DNA of 64,000 nt from an uncultured Lachnospiraceae bacterium (GCA_910584205.1 CAJUAA010000006.1:1-64000), one strand, 5' to 3'; positions 25,094 through 34,312 are shown, counted from the first letter of the stretch. The notes: generated by a model from the sequence alone, not told the origin. A program made the numbers and translations.

Positions 25094-25897
25094 TCAACAG
25101 GGCTGGAAAGCGAAGCGGTAATCCTTCGTCCCGCCCGCGGGCAGATACTGTACGTATTTTTTCTGCAGCAGATCCGTGTTGGGTACTTGGTCCATGGTCC
25201 CGCCGCACCACGGCTCGATACAGAGAAACGGAGCATCCTTTTTGATCGGGGTCCAGAAAGCGACCGTCAGATAATCCGGGAAATCGAACCGGATTCCCTT
25301 CTCCGTACACTGATGGATCAGGCGGACCGAACGGTGTTTCAGATTCTCGTAAAGGATGGCGTCATGGTCGAACATGGGATACTGAAGATGCAGGTCCTCC
25401 ACATCTTCGTCGTCAAACCGGAGCAGGTATTCGGTAAACTGCTCCCCCTCTTCCATGGGGCAGAAAAAGGCCGGATGGCCGCCGATCAGATAGGGCATCT
25501 CTTTGTCGCCTTTGTTGGCCACGCCGTAGGTCGCCTGCAGCTTTGGGCCGTCCAGACGGAACGTGACGGTGAAGGTAAAATCATAAGGATAGACGGAAGC
25601 GGTGAAGTCCGTCGTCCCGGTGGTGAGTACCACATAATCGGATCCCTGCTCCGTGATCTGAAAATCTGCGTCCTTTACAAATCCGTGCCGGGGCATGTCA
25701 TAAGCCTTTCCGTGGATCAGCACCGGCTGAGGCACAGCGCCGATATACGGGAAGAGGACCGGCGATGTCTTTGCCCAGTACGCGGGATCTTTCTGCCAGA
25801 GGTATTCCCTGCCGGAAGCGGTCTGGTAAGACAGAAGCTCGGCTCCCAGTGTCTGACAGGTGACAGCGGCATGTTCATTCTTGATCGTAATGTTCAT
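25094..25897 (-). CDS. Aldose 1-epimerase-like protein
   Basis: A 267-residue sugar mutarotase homologue of the GalM/LacX superfamily. Signature stretches include AELLSYQT, EYLWQKDPAYW, LFPYIGAVP, MPRHGFVKD with a conserved His, the GGHPAFFCP motif and EPWCGG near the end. The family equilibrates anomers of free or phosphorylated sugars; which sugar is unknown. Two neighbouring ATG codons (25900, 25897) follow GGGGGAATCA; the second has better spacing. It lies 27 bases upstream of the terminator region and 27 bases after the sensor kinase on the same strand, so it may be co-transcribed with that gene. Confidence 0.85.
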   Translation of the reverse strand: MNITIKNEHAAVTCQTLGAELLSYQTASGREYLWQKDPAYWAKTSPVLFPYIGAVPQPVLIHGKAYDMPRHGFVKDADFQITEQGSDYVVLTTGTTDFTASVYPYDFTFTVTFRLDGPKLQATYGVANKGDKEMPYLIGGHPAFFCPMEEGEQFTEYLLRFDDEDVEDLHLQYPMFDHDAILYENLKHRSVRLIHQCTEKGIRFDFPDYLTVAFWTPIKKDAPFLCIEPWCGGTMDQVPNTDLLQKKYVQYLPAGGTKDYRFAFQPC

Positions 25898-25924
25898 CAT
25901 TGATTCCCCCATATATCATATTTT

Positions 25925-28900
25925 TCAGATGGCCGGCCGACGGTTCAGCCAGTAGTCCATACGTTCCATCAGCTGCGGGATATCCAGCGGTTTGGCAATG
26001 TGGCCGTTCATTCCGGATTCCCGGCTGGCGGAGATGTCCTCCGCGGAAACGTTGGCGGACAGCGCCAGGATCGGGATCGTGGCGGCATCTGCCCGCGGAA
26101 GCTTACGGATGGCGCGGGTGGCTTCAAAACCGTTCATAACCGGCATCTGGATATCCATAAGGATCAGGTCATAATAACTCTCCGGCATCTCGGCGAAACG
26201 CTGCAGTCCTTTGCGTCCGTCCGAGGCGCATTCTACCAGGGCGCCGATCTCGCCGATCAGTTCCATGGCGATTTCCTGGTTCAGCTCGTTGTCTTCCACC
26301 AGCAGAATCCGGCAGCCCCGGAAGGAGACGTTGGACAGATCGTCAGAGGACGGGTTCGGATGGCATCCGAAGTTCTCTGCCGGGTTCTGCAGCCTCAGGA
26401 TGACGGTCACGGTGAACCGCGATCCCCTGCCCAGCTCACTTTTGACGCTGATGGTTCCGCCCATCATGCGCGCAATATTCTGGGCGATGGACAGTCCAAG
26501 GCCGATACCGTCCGTACTGCTGACATCGGGATCGTCTGCCCGGCTGAAGGGCTCAAAAATATGCTGGATGAACTGCTCATCCATTCCGATGCCGCTGTCC
26601 TGGAAGATAAAGTCGTAGGAACTGCAGCCATGCTCCCTGGATTCATGTTCGATGACCTGTATCTCCAGATGTCCTCCGGGCGGAGTATACTTGATGGAGT
26701 TTTCCAGAATATTCAGGAACATCTGCTGAAGCCGCAGACGGTCGCTCTGGATATGTTCATGCACCACCATCATGCGGTGGATCTGAAGCTGCAGGCTTTT
26801 TTCCTGAATCTCAGGCTGTATCATGGAGACAACGTTCTCCATCAGGTCCGACAGGCTGAAAGATTCTGCCTTCAGGCTGAAGCTTCCGGATTTGATCTGG
26901 CTGATATCCAGTATTTCGTTCAGGGTGGAGAGCAGCTGCCGGCTGGAGACGGATGCCTTCTCCAGACAGTCCTTTACCCGTTCATGGTCGTCCACATGGT
27001 CGGTTGCGATCTTGAGCATGCCGAGAATGCCGTTCATGGGCGTGCGGATGTTGTGGCTCATACAGGAGAGGAACTCCTGCTTGGAGGCGTTGGCGGTATC
27101 CGCCGCCTCGCAGGCCGCCTGGAGCGCCAGATGCTCCCGCATTTCTTTGCGCTTGCTCTTTGTGACGTCCTGGGCCGCATATACGATGGAAACTGGTTTT
27201 CCTTCCGCATCGCTCTGGGATATGACGGCGGTGCTGCGGATCCAGCCATATTCGTCCGGATGGGTATCGGGACGTTCCGGCCGTTTGCGGTACGCCAGAG
27301 TCACGGGCTGCTTTCTGGTCAGGCTGTTGCGGAGATTCCGGATGCTGAACGCCTCCAGATATTCTTCCAGGTCGTCCGGGTGGATAAAATGTTCCGCATA
27401 AGACCGGATGCCCGCTGTGTAATCATTTTTGTCGTCCAGGACTTTTTCCACTTCCTGAAGCTGGGTCACGGTGCGGAAGGTATCCTGCTCCAGATCCACA
27501 TAATAGGTGGCAAAGAACATGCCGGCCAGTGTACGGATGATGTCCGCCTGTTCCTGTTCGTCCCTGAGCCGCATTTCTTCCTCCAGCTTTTCCCGGGTGA
27601 TGTCCCGTCCCAGTATATTGACGGTCATCCGGTTTCCCTGGCGGGCGTAGATGACGTGGTCCTCCATCCACCGAAGCGGGGAGCCTGCGGCGCGGTACCG
27701 ACAGGTTTCTTCGGAATATTCTCTGGTGTTTGCGGCTTTCTGATACAGATGTTCCGGGTTCATGACCTTTTGGAAGATCTCCGCATCCTCCGGATGGACG
27801 ATCGTTTCCAGCGCTTTGTGGAAAAACTGATGATAATTTCCTGTAGGGATGTTCTTCATGGTGCTGTTCTCGTTGATCAGAATCCGCTCGCACTGGCCGT
27901 TTTCCAGATATACGGTGGTCATGACACTGTAGCGGGACTTGAGGATCGCCGCCAGCTGCATATCCCGAAGGGAGAGGGCATGCTCCTGCCGTACACGTTT
28001 ATCCACGTTCTGCAGGGCCAGTATGGTGTAGTTTTTCGCCGTATGGTTCTGGCCGAAATAGGCGATAACTGCCATATAACGGTATTCGTGGTCCTCCTCT
28101 CCGCGCCACTGGCAGAGCATATCCGTCTTCTGGATGGAAGTGTCTTTGAGATTCCGAAGTCCGTCCAGTGAAAAACTCTGGCAGAATTTATCCCGGTCCG
28201 CCGGATGGATCTGCCGGACCAGACGGGTCTTCATCAATTCATCCCATGGAAGGGTCCAGGACTTCCAGCCGGTGTGGGTATGCCCGTTTTCCCGCACGAG
28301 ATTGGTCTCGCCGGTATCCAGGTCGATGCCGTAGATGCCGAAATTCTGCGTTCCCAAAGTGCGGATGACCTCCTGGACGCGGATGCTGGCGTCGTCCATC
28401 TCCAGGCTTTCCTGCAGGATATCATGGACATCTTTGATATACAGAAAAATATACTGATCGCCGTCGGTCAGGCCGGAGTCCGCAACGATCTCCATCAGAT
28501 TCCAGCGGAAATCGTCTCCGGAGCGTCTTCGGTAGCAGCAGGTCAGGATCTCCTGACCGCTGTCCAGAGAATCCCGGATTTGTTCCGGACGGGTAAAGGA
28601 TATGAAATGGTTCATATCGTCCGGATGGATCCCGCCGTCGTAGATGAACTGTCCGAGCCAGCTGGAGAAGGAGTCGGTTCCGTATCCGATGGCCCGGTCT
28701 TCGGGCCGTGTCTTGATGAGTTCATAATGGTCTTTGGTGAGATTGACTCTCAGTATCTTGTGATAGGCCTGGCTTATGTACTGCATATGAGGCGCTACGG
28801 TAATGATGAAAGCCGGGATGGTTTCCTCCCACATGGTCCGGACCGCGGTGATATCAACCATCTCGCCGAACGGATTGTTGTAGCAGAGCGTCTGATTTTC

Positions 28901-29104
28901 CGGCCTGTCTCCGATCGTCAGAAGCGGGCAGTTGGCGCAGGAATGGCTGCCCAGTTCGTGGCAGGGCATTCCCGTACGGATATGGGGGGATATTTCCTTC
29001 ACCCGTTTGTTAAAATACAGGATCTGATGATTATCCTCCCGGATGATGAAGACGCCGGTCGTCGGTACGGCGCGCAGTATTTTTTCATATTCTTTAATAT
29101 GCAT
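25925..29104 (-). CDS. Hybrid sensor histidine kinase with receiver domain
   Basis: A 1059-residue cytoplasmic sensor without a signal peptide or membrane helix. The N-terminal part (about 1-650) holds a chain of PAS-like domains; the first contains the cysteine motif CHELGSHSCANC (about residues 44-60). The kinase core follows: HisKA with phosphoacceptor His684 in SCMSHNIRTPMNG, ATPase domain (about 780-900) with N-box LENSIKY and G-boxes DSGIGM and GIGLGLS. A receiver domain (about 931-1050) has Asp984 in LILMDIQMP and Lys in AKPL. There is no histidine phosphotransfer domain and no output domain or partner regulator nearby, so the target is not known. A start ATG follows GAAGGTGACTT. Confidence 0.93.
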   Translation of the reverse strand: MHIKEYEKILRAVPTTGVFIIREDNHQILYFNKRVKEISPHIRTGMPCHELGSHSCANCPLLTIGDRPENQTLCYNNPFGEMVDITAVRTMWEETIPAFIITVAPHMQYISQAYHKILRVNLTKDHYELIKTRPEDRAIGYGTDSFSSWLGQFIYDGGIHPDDMNHFISFTRPEQIRDSLDSGQEILTCCYRRRSGDDFRWNLMEIVADSGLTDGDQYIFLYIKDVHDILQESLEMDDASIRVQEVIRTLGTQNFGIYGIDLDTGETNLVRENGHTHTGWKSWTLPWDELMKTRLVRQIHPADRDKFCQSFSLDGLRNLKDTSIQKTDMLCQWRGEEDHEYRYMAVIAYFGQNHTAKNYTILALQNVDKRVRQEHALSLRDMQLAAILKSRYSVMTTVYLENGQCERILINENSTMKNIPTGNYHQFFHKALETIVHPEDAEIFQKVMNPEHLYQKAANTREYSEETCRYRAAGSPLRWMEDHVIYARQGNRMTVNILGRDITREKLEEEMRLRDEQEQADIIRTLAGMFFATYYVDLEQDTFRTVTQLQEVEKVLDDKNDYTAGIRSYAEHFIHPDDLEEYLEAFSIRNLRNSLTRKQPVTLAYRKRPERPDTHPDEYGWIRSTAVISQSDAEGKPVSIVYAAQDVTKSKRKEMREHLALQAACEAADTANASKQEFLSCMSHNIRTPMNGILGMLKIATDHVDDHERVKDCLEKASVSSRQLLSTLNEILDISQIKSGSFSLKAESFSLSDLMENVVSMIQPEIQEKSLQLQIHRMMVVHEHIQSDRLRLQQMFLNILENSIKYTPPGGHLEIQVIEHESREHGCSSYDFIFQDSGIGMDEQFIQHIFEPFSRADDPDVSSTDGIGLGLSIAQNIARMMGGTISVKSELGRGSRFTVTVILRLQNPAENFGCHPNPSSDDLSNVSFRGCRILLVEDNELNQEIAMELIGEIGALVECASDGRKGLQRFAEMPESYYDLILMDIQMPVMNGFEATRAIRKLPRADAATIPILALSANVSAEDISASRESGMNGHIAKPLDIPQLMERMDYWLNRRPAI

Positions 29105-29207
29105 AAGTCACCTTCGTCTGTTGATTGGTAAAATCCGATCAGAATTTTTGCAATTTATCTTTTTTTACTGTATCATGTTTCCGGCAAAATGTCCAACGGG
29201 ATTTGAT

Positions 29208-29236
29208 TTGACTTCAGGGATTTCTGACATTATAAT
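29208..29236 (+). promoter_or_regulatory. sigma-A promoter for the Cys-rich small protein and following genes
   Basis: TTGACT (29208-29213), a 17-base spacer and TATAAT (29231-29236), about 30 bases before the start. Confidence 0.75.
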
Positions 29237-29265
29237 ACTTACTGGGAAATAAAGGAGGTTTTCGG

Positions 29266-29448
29266 ATGAGTGCCGGAACAAGCTGTGAAATGTGCAGCAA
29301 TTATGTGTATGATGAAGATTATGATTATTATGTGTGTGAAATGGATCTGGACGAAGATGAGATGTACCGTTTCCTGAGCAGTTCTGTGGACAGCTGCCCG
29401 TATTTCCGCGGGGAAGATGAGTATAGGATCGTCAGAAAGCAGATGTGA
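29266..29448 (+). CDS. Small Cys-rich acidic protein (DUF6472-like)
   Basis: A 60-residue protein with Cys7, Cys10, a later Cys in YYVCEMDLDEDEM and one in DSCPYFRGEDEYRIVRKQM. The CxxC plus two later cysteines suggest a metal site. It resembles a short family I recall as DUF6472 from Lachnospiraceae, but I could not check the name. The many Asp, Glu and Tyr are typical of that family. It overlaps no gene and is followed directly by the glycosyltransferase fusion, with its stop codon at the ribosome site of that gene. The function is unknown. Confidence 0.7.
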   Translation: MSAGTSCEMCSNYVYDEDYDYYVCEMDLDEDEMYRFLSSSVDSCPYFRGEDEYRIVRKQM

Positions 29449-29459
29449 GGAGAGTGGAT

Positions 29460-30902
29460 ATGCCATGTGTATCATTGATCATACCGGTGTATAATGCACA
29501 GAGATACCTGCGCCGCTGTCTGGACAGTGTGGTGAAACAGGATTTTATGGATATGGAGGTGCTTCTTTTAAATGACGGGAGCCGGGACAAAAGCCTGGAG
29601 ATCTGCAGGGAGTACGAAGCGGCGGACCTGCGTATCCGTGTGATCGACAAGGAGAATACAGGAGTATCGGACACCCGGAATACGGGTATCCGCCTGGCAT
29701 CGGGCAAGTATCTTCAGTTCATGGACAGCGACGACTGGCTGGCGGATGACGCGGTGGAGAGCATGGTGTCGGCGGCCGAGCGGGCGGACTGCGACCTTCT
29801 GATCGCGGATTTTTACCGGGTGAAGCAGGACCGTTATGTGGAGAAGCGCCACATCCGCCGGACGGATGTGATGAACCGGGAAGAATTTGCCATGGAGATG
29901 GCGAAGGAACCGGCGGATTTTTACTACGGAGTCATGTGGAACAAGCTGTACCGCCGGGAGATTGTTAAACGGCATGGGCTGACCTGTGACGCGTCCATGA
30001 ACTGGTGCGAGGACTTTCTGTTCAACCTGAGCTATATCCGGTATGCGGACCGTTTTCTCGCGATCCAGAAACCGGTATATTATTACATGAAACGGAAGGG
30101 AAGCCTGGTGTCCACAGAAGCGGTGTCCACGGACGCGGTCCGGGTGAAATTCGGGCTGTTGGAGCGGTACAGAGAGCTGTATCAGAGCATGGGGCTGTAC
30201 GAAGAGCACAGGCTGAAGATCAACGCCTACATCGTGGCGATCGCCAGAGACGGCGGGGCCGGGCGGATGAATCCCAGAAAGAAAAAACTGGACCCGGAGG
30301 ATGTGATACCGGAGGAGGAAACATCCCGTTACCAGCATGTAGAGCATACATTCGATCCTGTATACGATCAGAATTCCAGAATATTGATCCTGGGGACGTT
30401 TCCTTCAGTAAAATCCAGAGAGCAGAATTTTTATTACGGGCATCCCCAGAACCGGTTCTGGAAGGTGCTGGCGCGTCTGACAGATGAAGAGCTGCCGGAG
30501 ACGGTGGAAGAGAAAAAGGCTATGCTGCTGAAGCACCATATCGCGGTCTGGGATGTGATCGCGGCCTGCGACATCATCGGCTCCAGCGACAGCAGCATCA
30601 AAAATGCGGTCCCGGCGGACATTCCCCGGATTCTGAAAGACAGCCGGATTACAAAGATCTTCGCCAATGGGGACAAAGCGTACAGGCTGTATAAAAAACA
30701 CTGTGAAAAGGCGGTGGGGATCAAGGCGGTGAAGCTGCCGTCGTCCAGTCCCGCCAACGCGATCTTCACGCTGGACCGGCTGACGGACGCGTGGAGAGAA
30801 CTGATCTGCGGAAGGGATGAGATACGGTGTTCTCTGGATCCGGCGGGATTTCAGGAAATTGTGGAACATGCAGAACATTGTCTGCAAAATGGAGGAAAAT
30901 AA
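29460..30902 (+). CDS. Glycosyltransferase family 2 fused to DNA-deoxyinosine glycosylase
   Basis: A 480-residue two-domain protein. Residues 1-285 are a GT-A family 2 glycosyltransferase: IIPVYNAQRYL at the start, the nucleotide/metal Asp motif DSDDW (89-93), and the EDFLFN acceptor-side motif. Residues about 291-455 match the hypoxanthine/deoxyinosine DNA glycosylase branch of the uracil-DNA glycosylase superfamily: LILGTFPSVKS (309-319), YYGHPQNRFW (325-334), and LPSSSPAN (427-434) as motif 2. The frame is continuous, with a lysine-rich linker at 270-280. The ATG at 29460 has AGGAG seven bases upstream. An internal ATG at 30267 has no good ribosome site. The two activities have no known link. 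Confidence 0.85.
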   Translation: MPCVSLIIPVYNAQRYLRRCLDSVVKQDFMDMEVLLLNDGSRDKSLEICREYEAADLRIRVIDKENTGVSDTRNTGIRLASGKYLQFMDSDDWLADDAVESMVSAAERADCDLLIADFYRVKQDRYVEKRHIRRTDVMNREEFAMEMAKEPADFYYGVMWNKLYRREIVKRHGLTCDASMNWCEDFLFNLSYIRYADRFLAIQKPVYYYMKRKGSLVSTEAVSTDAVRVKFGLLERYRELYQSMGLYEEHRLKINAYIVAIARDGGAGRMNPRKKKLDPEDVIPEEETSRYQHVEHTFDPVYDQNSRILILGTFPSVKSREQNFYYGHPQNRFWKVLARLTDEELPETVEEKKAMLLKHHIAVWDVIAACDIIGSSDSSIKNAVPADIPRILKDSRITKIFANGDKAYRLYKKHCEKAVGIKAVKLPSSSPANAIFTLDRLTDAWRELICGRDEIRCSLDPAGFQEIVEHAEHCLQNGGK

Positions 30903-30903
30903 A

Positions 30904-31365
30904 ATGGCATTTGAAAGAGCAGAAGAACATTTGAAACAGTTTGGTCTGGAAGACCGGATCATGGTATTTGACACGTCCAGCGCAACGGTGGAGCTCGCGG
31001 CGGAGGCGGTGGGCTGCGAACCGGCCAGGATTGCCAAGACCCTGTCCTTTCAGACCGGGGACGGCTGCATCCTGATCGTGGCAGCAGGGGATGCAAGGAT
31101 CGACAATAAAAAATATAAGGCACAGTTTCATACAAAGGCAAAGATGCTTTCCTTTGAGGAGGTGGAAGAGCTGACGGGCCATACCGTAGGCGGAGTGTGT
31201 CCTTTCGGGGTGAAAGAGGGCGTAACCGTGTATCTGGATGAATCCCTCCGCCGCTTTGAAAAAGTCTATCCTGCCTGCGGCAGCAGCAACAGCGCGGTGG
31301 AGCTGACCTTTCCGGAACTGGAGCGCGCTTCCGGCTGCGAAGCATGGATTGATGTATGTAAATAA
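30904..31365 (+). CDS. YbaK/EbsC-type aminoacyl-tRNA deacylase
   Basis: A 153-residue protein of the YbaK/ProX editing superfamily, which hydrolyses mischarged tRNA, typically Cys-tRNA(Pro) or a related pair. The conserved Lys in RIAKTLSF (about 45), the GDARIDNKKYK and GGVCPFG segments and the C-terminal PACGSSNSAVEL are the family hallmarks. It could be EbsC/YbaK or a prolyl-editing protein with another specificity. The ATG at 30904 follows GGAGG by eight bases and sits one base after the previous stop, so it is in the same transcript as the fusion gene. Confidence 0.85.
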   Translation: MAFERAEEHLKQFGLEDRIMVFDTSSATVELAAEAVGCEPARIAKTLSFQTGDGCILIVAAGDARIDNKKYKAQFHTKAKMLSFEEVEELTGHTVGGVCPFGVKEGVTVYLDESLRRFEKVYPACGSSNSAVELTFPELERASGCEAWIDVCK

Positions 31366-31397
31366 GCCCATAAACAGTTAGAGAGGAGAACAGACAG

Positions 31398-32417
31398 ATG
31401 AACTATGACGAGGTAGTAAAGGCGGCCCGAGCCTGTATCGGAGATTCCTGTAAGGTGTGCAGTGTATGCAACGGCATGGGATGCAGAAACCGGATTCCGG
31501 GACCGGGGGCGAAAGGAGTGGGGGATACCGCCGTACGCAATTATCAGAAATGGCAGGAGATCCGCGTGAACATGGACACGCTGCATGAGAACGTGCCGGT
31601 GGACACGTCATGCACGCTGTTTGGAAGAACGTTCCGCTATCCCTTCTTTGCGGGGCCGGTAGGCGCGGTAAATATGCATTACAGTGATAAATATGACGAT
31701 CTTGCGTATAATAACGTACTGGTAGATGCCTGTGCGAAAGCCGGTATCGCGGCGTTCACGGGAGACGGCATGAATCCGAAGATCATGGAACACGCGGCGG
31801 AAGCCATCACGGCGGCGGGCGGCGTGGGAGTGCCGACCATCAAGCCCTGGAACCTCCAGACGGTACAGGAGAAGATGGAACTGGTGAAGAAGGCGGGGCC
31901 TTTTGCCATTGCCATGGACGTGGATGCGGCGGGACTTCCGTTTCTGAAAAATTTCCAGCCGCCCGCAGGCAGCAAGACAGTGGACGAGCTGCGTGAGATC
32001 GCGGAGATGGCGGGCGTGCCTTTTCTGGTAAAGGGGATCATGACGCCGAATGCAGCCAGGAAGGCGCAGGAAGCAGGCGCGGCGGCGATCATCGTCTCCA
32101 ATCACGGAGGCCGGGTGCTGGATCAGTGTCCGGCGACGGCAGAAGTGCTCCCGGGAATCGTGGAAGCGGTGGGCGGCCGGATGAAGGTGCTTGTGGACGG
32201 CGGAATCCGAAGCGGCGTGGATATTTTCAAAGCGCTTGTCCTGGGTGCGGACGGCGTCCTGATCGCAAGGCCTTTCGTGACTGCGGTCTATGGAGGCGCG
32301 GCGGAGGGCGTGCAGTGTTATGTGGACAGGCTGGGCGCGGAGCTTGCGGATACCATGGCCATGTGCGGTGCATCTACACTGAGTGAGATTTCCGGAGAGA
32401 TGATCTGGAGATCCTGA
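31398..32417 (+). CDS. FMN-dependent alpha-hydroxy-acid oxidase family protein
   Basis: A 339-residue TIM-barrel flavoprotein related to lactate/glycolate oxidases and isopentenyl-diphosphate isomerase 2. FMN-binding stretches are FAGPVGAVN, VKGIMTPNAARKAQEAGAAAIIVSNHGGRVLDQ and VDGGIRSGVDIFKALVLGADGVLIARPF. An N-terminal cysteine cluster (Cys13, 18, 21, 24, 29: CKVCSVCNGMGC) is absent from classical members and suggests a metal or redox site. In an anaerobe it is unlikely to be an oxidase using oxygen. The substrate is unknown. It is followed by rubrerythrin on the same strand. Confidence 0.82.
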   Translation: MNYDEVVKAARACIGDSCKVCSVCNGMGCRNRIPGPGAKGVGDTAVRNYQKWQEIRVNMDTLHENVPVDTSCTLFGRTFRYPFFAGPVGAVNMHYSDKYDDLAYNNVLVDACAKAGIAAFTGDGMNPKIMEHAAEAITAAGGVGVPTIKPWNLQTVQEKMELVKKAGPFAIAMDVDAAGLPFLKNFQPPAGSKTVDELREIAEMAGVPFLVKGIMTPNAARKAQEAGAAAIIVSNHGGRVLDQCPATAEVLPGIVEAVGGRMKVLVDGGIRSGVDIFKALVLGADGVLIARPFVTAVYGGAAEGVQCYVDRLGAELADTMAMCGASTLSEISGEMIWRS

Positions 32418-32481
32418 CCCGGACCGCATCGGAACACAGGATGTCCGGATGCGGGACTATCACAAAAAGGAGACCAGTGAG

Positions 32482-33015
32482 ATGGAACTGAAAGGAAGCA
32501 GAACAGAGCAGAATCTGATTGCCGCATTCGCGGGGGAATCCGAGGCGAGGAACAAGTACACGTATTACGCCGAGCGGGCGCGGGAAAACGGCTATGAGCA
32601 GATTGCGGCTTTGTTCGAGGTGACTGCGGACAACGAAAAAGCCCATGCAAAGCAGTGGTTTGAGCTGCTGCACGGGATCGGAACGACAGAAGAGAACCTG
32701 AAGGACGCGGCGGCAGGCGAACACTATGAGTGGAGCGAGATGTACGCGGATTTTGCAAGAGAAGCGAAAGAAGAAGGATTTGCACAGATCGCCGCCAAAT
32801 TTGAACTGGTGGCAAAGATTGAGAAGGAGCATGAGGAGCGGTATCTGAAGCTTCTGGAAAATGTGCAGAACGGGTTCGTATTCTCGAAGGAGGGCGACGC
32901 CATCTGGGTATGCATCAACTGCGGCCATGTCCATGTGGGCAGGACCGCGCCTCAGATCTGCCCCGTCTGTTCCTATCCGCAGGCTTTCTTTGAGGTAAAG
33001 GCGGAGAATTATTAA
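32482..33015 (+). CDS. Rubrerythrin
   Basis: A 177-residue peroxide-reducing protein. The N-terminal ferritin-like domain holds the diiron site: ESEARNKY, DNEKAHAKQWF, EEGF and EKEHEER supply Glu and His ligands. The C-terminal rubredoxin-like domain has CINCG and CPVCSYPQ for one iron. It reduces hydrogen peroxide with electrons from rubredoxin. The ATG at 32482 follows AAGGAG; an earlier in-frame ATG at 32449 adds residues not typical of the family. It ends in a bidirectional terminator. Confidence 0.95.
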   Translation: MELKGSRTEQNLIAAFAGESEARNKYTYYAERARENGYEQIAALFEVTADNEKAHAKQWFELLHGIGTTEENLKDAAAGEHYEWSEMYADFAREAKEEGFAQIAAKFELVAKIEKEHEERYLKLLENVQNGFVFSKEGDAIWVCINCGHVHVGRTAPQICPVCSYPQAFFEVKAENY

Positions 33016-33050
33016 GTGTGGCTGCACATTCCGAATAAACAGGTATCAGA

Positions 33051-33084
33051 AAAAAACGGACCGCTGTATACGGCGGTCCGTTTT
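33051..33084. terminator. Bidirectional terminator
   Basis: CGGACCGC (33057-33064) pairs with GCGGTCCG (33073-33080), with AAAAAA to the left and TTTT to the right. It separates the convergent rubrerythrin and purH genes. Confidence 0.85.
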
Positions 33085-33123
33085 CTGCGGGCAGGAAAGA
33101 GGATCTCCCCCTGCCTGTGGTTT

Positions 33124-34302
33124 TTAATGATGGAACAGGCGGATTCCCGTAAATGCCATGGCGATGCCGTATTTGTTGCAGCATTCGATGACCAGGTCGT
33201 CCCGGACGGAACCGCCGGGCTGCGCGATATAACGGACGCCGCTCTTATGGGCGCGTTCGATGTTGTCCGCGAACGGGAAAAAGGCGTCGGAACCCAGCGT
33301 GACGCCGGTCATCTGGTCGAGCCATGCGCGTTTTGCCTCTCTGGTAAATACGTCCGGCCGAACCTTGAAGATGTTCTGCCAGGTTCCCTCCGCCAGGACG
33401 TCCATGTATTCGTCGCCGATGTAGACGTCGATGGCGTTGTCCCGTTCCGCGCGTCCCAGAGTATCCACAAACTGGAGTCCCAGTACCTGGGGAGACTGGC
33501 GGAGGAACCAGTTGTCCGCCTTGCTGCCTGCGAGGCGGGTGCAGTGGACGCGGGACTGCTGTCCGGCGCCGATGCCGATGGCCTGTCCGCCCTTGACGAA
33601 GCAGACGGAATTGGACTGGGTATATTTCAGCGTAATCAGCGCGATCTTCATATCGATCAGCGCCGCTTCCGGCATCTCTTTTTGCTCGGTCACCACATTG
33701 GACAGAAGGTCTTTGTTGATATCCAGCTCATTCCTTCCCTGTTCAAAGGTGATGCCGAACACCTGTTTTCTCTCCGGCGGGTCCGGCACATAGTCCGGAT
33801 CGATCTGGATCACATTGTAATTTCCTTTTTTCTTCTGTTTCAGGATGTCCAGGGCTTCTTCCGTATAGCCGGGCGCGATGATGCCGTCGGATACCTCCCG
33901 CTTGATCAGCCGGGCGGTGTCCGCGTCGCAGACGTCGGAAAGGGAGATAAAATCGCCGAAGGAGGACATGCGGTCCGCCCCGCGGGCTCTTGCGTAGGCG
34001 CAGGCCAGCGGCGACAGTTCGCCCAGGTCGTCCACCCAGTAGATCTTTGCCAGCGTATCGTCCAGCGGAAGGCCCACGGCGGCGCCTGCCGGGGAGACAT
34101 GTTTAAAAGAGGTGGCAGCGGGCAGTCCGGTGGCCTGCTTCAGCTCCTTTACCAGCTGCCAGCCGTTGAAGGCGTCCAGAAAATTGATGTAGCCGGGTTT
34201 TCCTGACAGCACCTGGACCGGAAGGTCCGTTCCGTTCTCCATAAAGATGCGGGAAGGCTTCTGATTGGGGTTGCATCCGTATTTTAACTGCAGTTCGTTC
34301 AT
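33124..34302 (-). CDS. purH: AICAR transformylase (stand-alone PurH C-terminal type)
   Basis: A 392-residue phosphoribosylaminoimidazole carboxamide formyltransferase, which adds the last carbon from 10-formyl-THF to AICAR. Only the transformylase part of PurH is present: it starts at MNELQLKYGCNPNQKP and includes the SFKHVSPAGAAVG catalytic Lys-His segment. The N-terminal IMP cyclohydrolase domain of usual PurH is missing; that job is done by the adjacent purO gene ten bases upstream. The ATG has AGGAGGAG six bases ahead. Expression is under the ZTP riboswitch upstream of purO, as the two genes are one transcript. Confidence 0.95.
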   Translation of the reverse strand: MNELQLKYGCNPNQKPSRIFMENGTDLPVQVLSGKPGYINFLDAFNGWQLVKELKQATGLPAATSFKHVSPAGAAVGLPLDDTLAKIYWVDDLGELSPLACAYARARGADRMSSFGDFISLSDVCDADTARLIKREVSDGIIAPGYTEEALDILKQKKKGNYNVIQIDPDYVPDPPERKQVFGITFEQGRNELDINKDLLSNVVTEQKEMPEAALIDMKIALITLKYTQSNSVCFVKGGQAIGIGAGQQSRVHCTRLAGSKADNWFLRQSPQVLGLQFVDTLGRAERDNAIDVYIGDEYMDVLAEGTWQNIFKVRPDVFTREAKRAWLDQMTGVTLGSDAFFPFADNIERAHKSGVRYIAQPGGSVRDDLVIECCNKYGIAMAFTGIRLFHH

Positions 34303-34312
34303 AGGTCTCCTC

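Noticed and set aside
26000..28171. Long plus-strand open frame opposite the hybrid kinase
   Set aside because: The opposite strand has kinase, ATPase and receiver motifs in order; this frame has none and no ribosome site.
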